NCBI RefSeq assembly: GCF_017115105.1
Contig: NZ_JABXKH010000157.1
Location: 23,613 to 87,612 of the forward strand
Source: Nostoc sp. NMS2
GTDB lineage: Bacteria > Cyanobacteriota > Cyanobacteriia > Cyanobacteriales > Nostocaceae
Reading direction: 5' to 3'
DNA: 64,000 nucleotides
Below are positions 25,251 to 33,482 of this stretch, one piece after another. The notes beneath the pieces are model-generated. The model was not told the DNA's origin, did not search any database, and saw only the letters and a list, made by a program, of their open reading frames with translations. Every line of letters begins with the position of its first letter. Position 1 is the stretch's first letter. A program made the translations under genes and the position numbers.

Positions 25251-28105
25251 TGACGTGACTCGGTTATTACAAAAGATTTAAGGAACTTACGGATTTTTCC
25301 GGTTTGGAAGTTGACAGTAAATTTGCTCAACTCATTTGCGAAAGGAGTTAGCTGACCGTCTTGCTTAATTAACTCTTTTATGATTCCCTCAATTGCCAGA
25401 ATATCTCCCATCATTGCCAGATGATAAAGTTGTTGTAAAACATCCTGTGATGGCAGAACCAATTCAGCATCAGCTTTCTGCTCAGGCTGGTAAAATGACT
25501 TTTGAGGTGTGGATTGATCGTAAATCCACTCCACTTTTAGCAGCGATAGCTTCGCTGCTGCCTCGAAGGCAGAACGCAGTGCATTAAATAGTTCATCAAT
25601 TTGCAGAGGTTTTGGCAAAAATGCTGTGGCCCCTGCCTGAAAACTCCGTTGCCGACTTTCCTCGAAGACGCTGGCACTAGAGACAATAATTGGAATAGAA
25701 CGAGTTTGTGGATTTTCTTGTAAATGAACCATTAACTCAAAGCCATCCATGTTAGGCATAGCTAAATCAAGGAGAATCACATCCGGGTGATGTTCAGTTA
25801 CCATCTGTAGCGCATATTTGCCATCGCTTGCTTCCAGGGTTTGACAGCCAATTTCTTGGAGCAAACTGGTCAACATCAAACAGTGGTTAGTATCATCATC
25901 GACAATGAGAATTTGAGGCGCAGTACCCCGAATTCCGGTGATTTTCTGATGGGTTGGGGCTACTGCTGTGCCCGTCTTAGACATTGCTTCTATTTGCCAG
26001 TCATGGGAAACTGGTACTGGTACTATCAAATCTAGCCAAAAGAGACTACCTTCACCCAGATGACTCTGTACTTGAATTTGGCTGCCCATCAATGCCGCAA
26101 TTCTTTGACTGATTGCTAATCCCAAGCCAGTCCCTTCAGATTTCCGCCCTGCTTCACCTACTTGCTCAAAAGCCAAAAAGATTTTCTCTAGTTGGTCTGA
26201 TGACATCCCAATACCTGTATCTTCAATCTGGAAGCGAATCTTCTGATGTGTCATTTGTTCATTGTCATTTGTCATTTGTTTAAACTCTTGCTCAATGACC
26301 AATGACGAATGACTCATGACATCTACTTTGAAGTTGACGCTACCGTTGTCTGTGAATTTGATAGCATTACCTAGTAAGTTGATCAAAACTTGCCTTAGTC
26401 GCTTTTCATCAACTTCAATGGCAACTGGTAGGCGATCGCTGATTAAAATATTCAATGAAATCCCTTTCTGTTTTGCTCGGATACTGCAAATTTCAGTGAC
26501 ACCATGCAAAAAAGTGGGCAGATGTATATTAGTCGCAACCAATTCTAATTTCCGAGCTTCAATCTTTGAAAGGTCGAGAATATCATTGATTAGCATCAGC
26601 AGGTGTGTGCCACATTGGTGGATAATGCTGACACCTTCCAGATTTTTCTCTGTCATATTTGGCGATACTTCTAGCACCTGAGCAAAACCAAGGATGCCAT
26701 TAAGCGGTGTGCGTAGTTCGTGGCTCATATTTGCCAAAAACTCGCTCTTTGCTTCGTTAGCAGCATCAGCAGCTTGCTTGGCCTCAAGCAGTTCATGAGT
26801 TCGCTCTTCAACTTTGAACTCCAGAGTTTTGGAATAATCTAATAGTTGAGCATTGGCAATTTCTAGCTGCTGATTTGCTTCTTCTAACTGTCTCTGTTTA
26901 TAGGCATTTGTTGTTGCAATCACACTGCTGATGAATGCGGCTAAAGCGGGTGTGACTGGAATCAGAATGCCATGTAAAAATATCCCATAGCCACCCCCCA
27001 CAAACACACCACAGATGCCTATAGTTGCCCAGAGAATTTTGCCACCAAGAATCCGCAGCCTACGACTGGATAAGAACCAACTACCACTAGAACCGATCGC
27101 AGACCATAAGATAATCCAGAGCGACACAGCCCCGCCAGAAAGGCCGTACAGGTTTGTCTTCCCTGTTTTTGCCCCTTGCACCAGTTGATGGGCAATATTG
27201 GCATGGACAACAACCCCAGGCATCGTTTTTTGGGCAGAGATCCAGGAGGAACTGAAGGGTGTGTTGAAGAAGTCATTGGTACTAGCGGCCGCTGATCCAA
27301 TAAATACCATGCGATCGCGCATGAGGTTGGCTGGAATTCTCCCTGCTAAGACATCGCGCATGGCAACTGTCCGAAATGCCGCGTCTGTTCCATGCCAATT
27401 GAGCAGAATTTGATAGCCGCCTGAATCAGCATCAGAGTAGCCTGCTTCTTGATTGTTTAGTGGTATGTAAATTGCTTTACCCAACTGAAACTTTTGCTGC
27501 TTGGGGTCAATACTTTCTAAGGTAATCTTGTCAGCTTCTAGGTACTTGAGCGCTACAAGAGTTGCTAGCCCAGCTTTGAGCGTGTTTTGCTCTTTGGCAT
27601 CAACTGCCGTCAGGAGGGCGCGACGGACAAAGCGATCGCCATCCAACACCAAATCTGCTAACCCTACTTGATCGAGTTTCTTCAACTCCGGTGGCGGATT
27701 GACGCGCTCACCAGTGATTTTCTCAACGCCGATCAAATTAGGAGTGCTGCGGAAGATTTTTACAAGTTCTTCATGTCCGCTTCCCTCCGGTAAATCTCGA
27801 TAGAGATCCAGTCCGATGGCTCTGGGTTGCTGCGCCCGAATCTTTTCTAGTAACTTTGCTAATGCCCAATCTGGAATTGGCCATTTACGCACCGATTGAA
27901 TATCGCGTTCATCGATTGTGACAATCACAATTTCATCTGCGATCGTCTCCTGTGATCGCTGACGAACCCATTCATCACGAATTTTCCATTCAGGCAAATT
28001 GAAAAATCCCAACGATTGCCCGACAATGACAGTCAGGGCAACAGTGGGAGTAATAATCAAAACGCTACGAGTCTGTTGGATAAAGGTTTGGAATCTGCGC
28101 CACAT
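25247..28105 (-). CDS. CHASE2 hybrid sensor histidine kinase
   Basis: This 952-residue inner-membrane kinase starts with a helix (about 16-36), then a periplasmic CHASE2 domain (IVTIDERDIQSVRKWPIPDW, later MVFIGSAAAS and MPGVVVHANIAHQL). Three further helices cover about 315-410. The cytosolic part has a coiled coil, HisKA (NMSHELRTPLNGILGF), HATPase (GTGLGLAISQRI) and a receiver (aspartate in VILLDLAMPN), followed by an unassigned tail. CHASE2 senses unknown extracytoplasmic cues. Within the HATPase domain about 25 residues (VMSHSSLVIEQEFKQMTNDN and on) come from an inserted tandem repeat. It is coupled to the next kinase by ATGA overlap and follows the DUF928 and CHAT genes on the same strand. 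Confidence 0.95.
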   Translation of the reverse strand: MWRRFQTFIQQTRSVLIITPTVALTVIVGQSLGFFNLPEWKIRDEWVRQRSQETIADEIVIVTIDERDIQSVRKWPIPDWALAKLLEKIRAQQPRAIGLDLYRDLPEGSGHEELVKIFRSTPNLIGVEKITGERVNPPPELKKLDQVGLADLVLDGDRFVRRALLTAVDAKEQNTLKAGLATLVALKYLEADKITLESIDPKQQKFQLGKAIYIPLNNQEAGYSDADSGGYQILLNWHGTDAAFRTVAMRDVLAGRIPANLMRDRMVFIGSAAASTNDFFNTPFSSSWISAQKTMPGVVVHANIAHQLVQGAKTGKTNLYGLSGGAVSLWIILWSAIGSSGSWFLSSRRLRILGGKILWATIGICGVFVGGGYGIFLHGILIPVTPALAAFISSVIATTNAYKQRQLEEANQQLEIANAQLLDYSKTLEFKVEERTHELLEAKQAADAANEAKSEFLANMSHELRTPLNGILGFAQVLEVSPNMTEKNLEGVSIIHQCGTHLLMLINDILDLSKIEARKLELVATNIHLPTFLHGVTEICSIRAKQKGISLNILISDRLPVAIEVDEKRLRQVLINLLGNAIKFTDNGSVNFKVDVMSHSSLVIEQEFKQMTNDNEQMTHQKIRFQIEDTGIGMSSDQLEKIFLAFEQVGEAGRKSEGTGLGLAISQRIAALMGSQIQVQSHLGEGSLFWLDLIVPVPVSHDWQIEAMSKTGTAVAPTHQKITGIRGTAPQILIVDDDTNHCLMLTSLLQEIGCQTLEASDGKYALQMVTEHHPDVILLDLAMPNMDGFELMVHLQENPQTRSIPIIVSSASVFEESRQRSFQAGATAFLPKPLQIDELFNALRSAFEAAAKLSLLKVEWIYDQSTPQKSFYQPEQKADAELVLPSQDVLQQLYHLAMMGDILAIEGIIKELIKQDGQLTPFANELSKFTVNFQTGKIRKFLKSFVITESRQ
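26245..26320. repeat. TTGGTCA-type heptamer repeat inside the CHASE2 kinase gene
   Basis: The segment has repeated tcatttg, tcattg and caatgac units, the same repeat type as the intergenic array at 55216-55296. It is read in frame between two conserved parts of the HATPase domain (VNFKVDV and KIRFQIEDTGIGM). Confidence 0.75.
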
Positions 28106-28282
28106 GGTGACTGGGGAGTAGGGAGTAGGGAGTAGTGAGAGGGAGCAGGGGAGTAGGGAGATGAGGGGAATGAGGGGGACAAGGGAGACAAGGGGGAATC
28201 ATTGAATAAATCTCTCCCTTGTCTCCCCCCTCCTCCTTGTCTCCCTTGTCTCTTTCCAATGCCCAATGCCCCATGCCCAAAA
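28106..28282. repeat. Compound tandem/palindromic repeat between DUF928 and CHASE2 genes
   Basis: Units ggggagtaggg, agggagtagg and gagggggacaagg (28110-28195) face ctcccttgtctcccccctcc (28215-28255), so the region can fold into a long stem. It ends in ccaatgcccaatgcccc heptamers. It separates two genes of the same run and might attenuate transcription between them. Confidence 0.6.
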
Positions 28283-29269
28283 TTAGTTCGTAGATACTAA
28301 TAACGGAACTGTGACAATCTCCTTCAAGCTAACTGAGGAGAGTAGTTCTTCCCATTGCTTGTTAAGAGTTAAATTGGTGGGTTGAGCGCTATGTAGGACT
28401 GCAAGTGTTTCCACGCAGTCATACCAAACGCCATGTTTACCGAAAGCTGCCGCCCGCTTTAGAGCATCTTCTTGCTCCATTGCTGTTGTCAGTTCAGCAT
28501 TAGGCTGGATGCGTTGAATCCAACCATCGATATAAGGCGTATTTGGGCCAAGCTGTCCATCAAGTTTGACAGCTAGAAACCAATGGTAGTTTTTTCCAAC
28601 TGCTAAAGCTGGTGCTTCGACTGGTAATTTGACAGCAATTACCCCAGCTTTAAGAGCAACAGGAATGGTCATTTGATACTGTGTATTGCCAGCTTCATCC
28701 TTGAGGCTGAACACAGCTTCTTCTGCATTAGAAGCAGGGAGATATACCAGAATTGTGGGACGTTCAGACACTGTTGTGCCATAGAAGCTTTGGGGTAGGA
28801 GTGCGATTAGGGCTGCTGGGCCTGCTGCACCTACAGTTGAAGGATTTAAGTAGTAAGTACCAACCCGAGAAGCTCCTCCACTTGCCTGTTGAGGAGCGTT
28901 TTTGCCAGTACTGGGTGTAAAAAGGTCGCCTCTAGAAGCTCCTCCACTTGCCTGTTGAGGAGCGCTTTTGCTGGCACTGGGTGTAAAGAGATTGCCTCTA
29001 GAAGCTCCTCCTGTTGATTGTCTGGGAGCGCTTTTGCTGGCACTAGGTGTAAAGAGATTGCCTCTAGAAGCTCCTCCTGTTGATTGGCTGGGAGCGCTTT
29101 TGCTAGAAGCAGGGATAAAGAAATTACCACGAGAAGCTCCTCCGGTCGCTTGGCTGGGAGCGCCATTGTTGATTGGTGGGGTAAATGTAACAGCATAGGC
29201 ACTGTTCAATGTAGTACTGGTGAATAGAGCGATGACGCTTAATGCACTAGCTAAATATCGGTGTTTCAT
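28283..29269 (-). CDS. DUF928 family exported protein with 22-residue tandem repeats
   Basis: This protein of about 328 residues has a clear signal peptide (MKHRYLASALSVIALF, ending NSAYA). A low-complexity region follows (about residues 37-135) with five copies of APxQxxGGASR spaced 22 residues apart. The C-terminal part is the DUF928 domain (PTILVYLPASNAEEAVFSL, later LAVGKNYHWFLAVKLDG and DGWIQRI). It is probably periplasmic or secreted; no activity is known. I chose ATG at 29269 over 29284 because GAGG lies about ten bases upstream and the signal peptide begins there. It lies between the CHAT protein and CHASE2 kinase genes, all on one strand. Confidence 0.9.
   Translation of the reverse strand: MKHRYLASALSVIALFTSTTLNSAYAVTFTPPINNGAPSQATGGASRGNFFIPASSKSAPSQSTGGASRGNLFTPSASKSAPRQSTGGASRGNLFTPSASKSAPQQASGGASRGDLFTPSTGKNAPQQASGGASRVGTYYLNPSTVGAAGPAALIALLPQSFYGTTVSERPTILVYLPASNAEEAVFSLKDEAGNTQYQMTIPVALKAGVIAVKLPVEAPALAVGKNYHWFLAVKLDGQLGPNTPYIDGWIQRIQPNAELTTAMEQEDALKRAAAFGKHGVWYDCVETLAVLHSAQPTNLTLNKQWEELLSSVSLKEIVTVPLLVSTN
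28865..29161. repeat. 66-bp in-frame tandem repeat in the DUF928 gene
   Basis: Four full 66-bp units plus a half unit encode 22-residue repeats of the form APxQxxGGASRGNLFTPSAS. The middle units are nearly identical in DNA, which points to recent copy-number change. Confidence 0.9.
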
Positions 29270-29284
29270 GATGTAGCACCTCAT

Positions 29285-29609
29285 TTGAGAAAAGTAATAC
29301 TAAATACATTTATTCTGATTGTGGGAAAAAGCTGGAAAATCCTTTCATCTAAGAGTCAAAGGCTTCAATACCTAATAGAAATATAAACGAAACTTGACTT
29401 TTTTACCGTAAAAATTTGCGCAAAATGCCAGGTAGTTTATAAGTAAATTTACGCAAATAAAAGAAGATACAGAAAGTAGGGCAAAGCTCGCAATTTAAAT
29501 CCCTCACCAAATCTCCGATTTGGTGCTTTGGAATTAGATGGAGTTAGAGAGCAAAAGATAAATTCCAATCCCCTGCCCCCTGTCCCCTACCCCCTGCCCC
29601 CTGCCTCCT
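29285..29609. other. Intergenic region between CHAT and DUF928 genes
   Basis: It holds a perfect hairpin CACCAAATC-tcc-GATTTGGTG (29505-29525) and a C-rich repeat (29566-29608). The hairpin has no U-run on the minus strand. I see no gene. The DUF928 promoter may lie at 29285-29450. Confidence 0.5.
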
Positions 29610-32162
29610 TCACAACCAGTTACCAACCAAAACGAAGGCAGACCAAAAGAAAGGATCGTGGAAATCAGTTTGGCGGATTAAGTTGATTTGGGCTTGTCGC
29701 AGTGCTTCGGCTTTAGTGATTTTGGGCTGTCGCAATTGCTCATAAAAGCGCGTCATCAGCATCTCGGCAGCTTTATCTTTGACGGGCCAGAGAGTGGCAA
29801 TGGTTGAGCGGGCACCAGATTTGACAGCCAAGCCTGCTAGTCCAAGAACAGCGCGATCGTCACCTGCTGCTGTATCACAGGCACTCAGTACTAGCAACTC
29901 AATTGCTTTCGATGACTCGCTACCCCGATTTTTGAGGAGTTCTGACAATTCCTTAACGTTGACTTCTCCATCCCAAGTCAGTAGGAAGGTATCTTCAAGG
30001 CGGGAGCTAAACTGTCCGTGGGTCGCCAGATGGACAATATCGGCGTTACTAGATTTGACGCGACTGGCAAGGGCTTGACTAGTGAATTGCTGGTTGAGCA
30101 ACATCGAAGATCGAACTGCCTTCGAGATTTGCTTAACTTCTAATTCTACGGCAGGCAAAGCACTAAAGCCATTACGAGATTGGCTGATACCGCCGACGAT
30201 CGCATTAATGTGATTTTGTTGGAGCGATCGCGCACTCATCAATTGCATTCCTGGTGAGAGAGCAACAGCATACTTTTCGATCAGATATTGCTTACCGTCA
30301 TACAAAGCTGCTATGGGAATATTACGTAATCGACCATCCAAAACGAATACTAGCGTTTGGGTATCTTTCAAAGCTTGATCCATTTCGGCAGGACGAATTA
30401 ACCAACTATATATTTCTTGGGACAAGCGATCGCGCTCTTGGGAATCGGAGACAGGATTGAAGCCAACTAATAATTTTTCTAGAGTTTGTTCGATGTCGGC
30501 TTGAGATTTTTTTGTCACATAGTAACGCAACGGTTGTCCAGTTTTAGAAAGGATTACTGCTAGGCGATCTGGCAAGATAATCGGATAAACAACAGTTGCA
30601 TTGGGGTCAATTTGGTCAATCTGCTGAGATGTATCTAAACAAGCTTCCCGGAAAAAGTTATCGAGTTCTGCAACTTGGAGTGCTTCAATCAAGTCACGAG
30701 CTTCCATCAGTTCTGCTTGACTGGGTTGCTGATCTAGGAGCAAACCTACAAGTTCTCGGTAAACAGGCTCCACACTTTCACGGAAAGAGAACTGAACATC
30801 GGGGTTGACTGAAACTAAATCTCCCCTGATTGACTTTAAAGCTTTGACCGCTTCAGTATAAGCAGTAATTGCTTCTGGGCGATCGCCCTGTTCCTTATAC
30901 AACTGTCCCACCTGCCAAGCCGATTGAGCAATGATATCCTCAGCTTGGAGTTGACGCGCAATGTTGAGGGATTTCTTAGTTAACTCCTGTGCTTGTGATA
31001 ACTGCTGTGTCCGACGATAGAGTTTTCCCCACTGATGCAGTGCGTAAGCTTCTGCTTGAGCATCTTGGATCTGCTGTGCAGACTTGACTGTGACTGCCAT
31101 GAGTTGCGCCAGGTCTTTCAGTGGTATGATTTGGCTAGAATTTGACTGCCGATTCAGTGAGGCAACAAAATTAATTGCTGCGTAGAGAGAGGTATGACTG
31201 GGGGGCAGTTCTGCAAGTTGTTGTAGTAGTTGAGGTGCGAGTGGGGTAGCCAATTCCGGCTTGTCATAGTCGAGGAAAAGTTTGAAACGTCCTAAACGTG
31301 CCTGTAAGCGATCGCCTGGATTTGTACCTACCTGTTCTGCTTGTTCAAAGTAATCTAATGCCGCCTTTGGATCTTGTAAGTCTACGGCAGTTTTTCCTAA
31401 GCTTAGTAGGATGGAACTCAACTGAGGTGTAGTTTCAATTTTACGAGCGATCGCTAAGCTTTGCTCTAACACCTGTTGGCTCTTGCCAGAGTCGCCAATC
31501 ATCAACAGGGCTAAACCAAACGATTGTAGCCCATTAACTTTAATTTCCGAATCTGGCATTGCTCCTAGCTTTTGATTTAGCTCATCCAACTGCTGTTTAG
31601 AACGGCGATAAAATCCCAAACTTTGTAAAGCTTGTGCCTGGTTAATTTGACTACCCAAGCTGCCCATTGTATCGCCTGCTTGTTCATAATATTTTTGAGC
31701 TTGTTGCCAACTTTCGAGAGCAGTTTCGGCTTTGCCATTGTGCAATTGCAAATTTGCTTTGGTATTAAGTGCCTGTGCCCAGAGAATCGCATCAGCAGAA
31801 GGAATAGAGGTTTGTAACAGTTTTAAGCTTTGCTCAATAGACTCTTCGGCTGCTTTCCATTGGTTAAGTTCCTGTTGTGCGAGTGAAAGGTAACTTAAGC
31901 TTAGGGCTTCGTTAAGGCGATCGCCTTGAGTATGGTAGTCTTGTGCTGCCGTTTGCCAAATCATCACGGCTTCTGCAAAGCGTCCTGAACGGTAGAGGTT
32001 TCGTCCCTGTTCTATCTGGTTAGTGGATGCTGGGGCATTCAGAGTAGATTTTGCTGATACTTGCACAGATGCTTTAGCAGGAGTAATAGTCACTGCCAAA
32101 CACAAGCTCAAAATACTCAGACCAATATATAGCCAACGACGTTCTTTGATTGGGAAAGCCAT
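29610..32162 (-). CDS. Exported TPR-CHAT protein (caspase-like peptidase)
   Basis: The 850 residues begin with a signal peptide (RRWLYIGLSILSLCLAVTIT, cleavage near PAKA). A long TPR array follows (about 50-480, e.g. LYRSGRFAEAVMIWQTAAQ), then a CHAT domain (about 560-850). CHAT domains are caspase-related cysteine peptidases; the expected His-Cys dyad is visible in VHLATHGQF (about H714) and LLVLSACDTAAGD (about C761), so it is probably active. Conserved ends LAGLAVKSGARSTIATLWPV and FYEQL are present. The signal peptide predicts a periplasmic location, unlike cytosolic HetF-type CHAT proteins. It heads a same-strand run with DUF928 and two kinases. Substrate and trigger are unknown. Confidence 0.93.
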   Translation of the reverse strand: MAFPIKERRWLYIGLSILSLCLAVTITPAKASVQVSAKSTLNAPASTNQIEQGRNLYRSGRFAEAVMIWQTAAQDYHTQGDRLNEALSLSYLSLAQQELNQWKAAEESIEQSLKLLQTSIPSADAILWAQALNTKANLQLHNGKAETALESWQQAQKYYEQAGDTMGSLGSQINQAQALQSLGFYRRSKQQLDELNQKLGAMPDSEIKVNGLQSFGLALLMIGDSGKSQQVLEQSLAIARKIETTPQLSSILLSLGKTAVDLQDPKAALDYFEQAEQVGTNPGDRLQARLGRFKLFLDYDKPELATPLAPQLLQQLAELPPSHTSLYAAINFVASLNRQSNSSQIIPLKDLAQLMAVTVKSAQQIQDAQAEAYALHQWGKLYRRTQQLSQAQELTKKSLNIARQLQAEDIIAQSAWQVGQLYKEQGDRPEAITAYTEAVKALKSIRGDLVSVNPDVQFSFRESVEPVYRELVGLLLDQQPSQAELMEARDLIEALQVAELDNFFREACLDTSQQIDQIDPNATVVYPIILPDRLAVILSKTGQPLRYYVTKKSQADIEQTLEKLLVGFNPVSDSQERDRLSQEIYSWLIRPAEMDQALKDTQTLVFVLDGRLRNIPIAALYDGKQYLIEKYAVALSPGMQLMSARSLQQNHINAIVGGISQSRNGFSALPAVELEVKQISKAVRSSMLLNQQFTSQALASRVKSSNADIVHLATHGQFSSRLEDTFLLTWDGEVNVKELSELLKNRGSESSKAIELLVLSACDTAAGDDRAVLGLAGLAVKSGARSTIATLWPVKDKAAEMLMTRFYEQLRQPKITKAEALRQAQINLIRQTDFHDPFFWSAFVLVGNWL

Positions 32163-32680
32163 AAATAATTACTAATACCTTAAAGGAGAGTCACAGCACT
32201 CACTTAAATATTGCCCAACTAGTCATGCAATCTATCAGTTCCAGCTTTCACCGAGCGTTATTTGTTGAGCGATCGTATAAAACTTAAATACTGTACTGAA
32301 TTTCTGTGTTTTCGTCTGATGTCGAAATCTTCGACCAATCTTATTTTGCGATCGCTAGCGAAGAACTGGCAGCCACGCGAATTCAACGAATCCGTAATCC
32401 GTTTAATCGCCCGGCATCCCGTACTTCCAAATAATCACGATGTGGACATCCCAAATCTTCACTGCTCCAAATTGCATTCATTCTTACGACAGATATATTG
32501 TTAGTGTGAGTATGCCTTTCAACATAGTCATAATCTCAGCAATTAGATGCTTGGAAAGAGATTTGCTTAGATGTTTTAATATCATTAAGGAATTTACAAC
32601 TAAATGTAAGCCTATTCTCAATAGACCATCCAATAGTTTCTGTAAGTTAATCATTTATAGCAAGGTAGCAATTTCAAATA
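32163..32680. other. 518-bp divergent intergenic region, no gene recognised
   Basis: It separates the CHAT gene from a small membrane-protein gene. Two overlapping plus-strand frames (32262-32504 and 32440-32700) show no family resemblance, no ribosome binding site and atypical composition. A HIP1 site lies near 32347. Confidence 0.4.
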
Positions 32681-32959
32681 ATGGAAAATACATTAGTTGA
32701 TAAAACTTTCCGTGACAGCGATGGCAAAATTGTCTTAGCTCAGATGCCAAACCTACCACTGATTGTTTGGATAGTAACCAGTCTACTCACTCTAATTTTT
32801 ACTAGTGGTAAAATCAATACAGTTTTAGATGTACTAGCAAATGGCTCATTGTTTACTTGGGCGTGGCTAGAATTATTTCAAGGCGTTAATTATTTTCGTA
32901 GAGCGCTAGGTCTTGCTGTATTGATTGGTATTATTGCATCAAAAATTCAGTATTCATAA
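32681..32959 (+). CDS. Small conserved cyanobacterial membrane protein
   Basis: These 92 residues have a short N-terminal cytosolic stretch (RDSDGKIVLAQMPNLPL) followed by two or three membrane helices (IVWIVTSLLTLIFTS, SLFTWAWLELFQGVNYF, ALGLAVLIGIIA). I recognise it as resembling small hypothetical proteins widespread in filamentous cyanobacteria, but no function is known to me. ATG at 32681 is the first start of a frame whose sequence looks conserved from the beginning. It stands alone, divergent from the CHAT gene and followed by a palindromic element. Confidence 0.75.
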   Translation: MENTLVDKTFRDSDGKIVLAQMPNLPLIVWIVTSLLTLIFTSGKINTVLDVLANGSLFTWAWLELFQGVNYFRRALGLAVLIGIIASKIQYS

Positions 32960-32973
32960 CGGACTCAGTAATT

Positions 32974-33052
32974 TAGGACTTACGCAAAAATTGCCAAAAA
33001 GCTTAATTTATTGCAGAGAAGAGAAGAATTTGTGGAGTGTGCGTAAGTCCTA
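32974..33052. repeat. MITE-like element with 13-bp inverted ends
   Basis: Perfect ends TAGGACTTACGCA (32974-32986) and TGCGTAAGTCCTA (33040-33052) enclose a 53-bp non-coding core. This end sequence is of a type widely scattered in Nostoc-like genomes. It could be a non-autonomous transposable element. Confidence 0.65.
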
Positions 33053-33112
33053 TAATTAAGCAAATCCTATTTATACATTTTCATAGACTGTGGCTCTAGT
33101 CTATATAGGTTT

Positions 33113-33139
33113 GTTGGGTTTCACTTCGTTCAACCCAAC
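33113..33139. repeat. Palindrome gttgggtt...aacccaac
   Basis: Arms gttgggtt (33113-33120) and aacccaac (33132-33139) enclose tcacttcgttc. This is a well-spread cyanobacterial dispersed palindrome. The rest of the 33053-33482 gap shows no gene and presumably holds the ndhD promoter. Confidence 0.6.
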
Positions 33140-33482
33140 CTACGATTATCGGCGTTGCTGAATTAAGGGATGAACAACTTATCCAAAGTTTCGCAGCATG
33201 GAATTATAGCTGCGTTAATATTTTATGTCAACTGACAATAAACTTCACTAGAAAATGTAACTGTATTGTAACGGTGGCTTTATTTGACGTTGCAAAAGTT
33301 TACATCTAGAATAGAAAGCGGCAAAATACGATAAGTATTTATTCTTATTATCCTGATAATTTGACATTCAATGAGTATATATTCTTGTAAATAGTTAAGA
33401 TTCCATCTTCTAGAGTTCAAGACAGTTTACAAAAGTATATATTCCTTAATATAATGAAATCAAAAGTGAGAAGGCAAATTGA

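Noticed and set aside
29505..29525. Terminator of the CHAT gene
   Set aside because: The stem is perfect but no U-run follows on the minus strand; it is more likely a dispersed palindrome.
32262..32700. Two overlapping frames upstream of the small membrane protein
   Set aside because: No ribosome binding site, odd composition and mutual overlap; probably chance.
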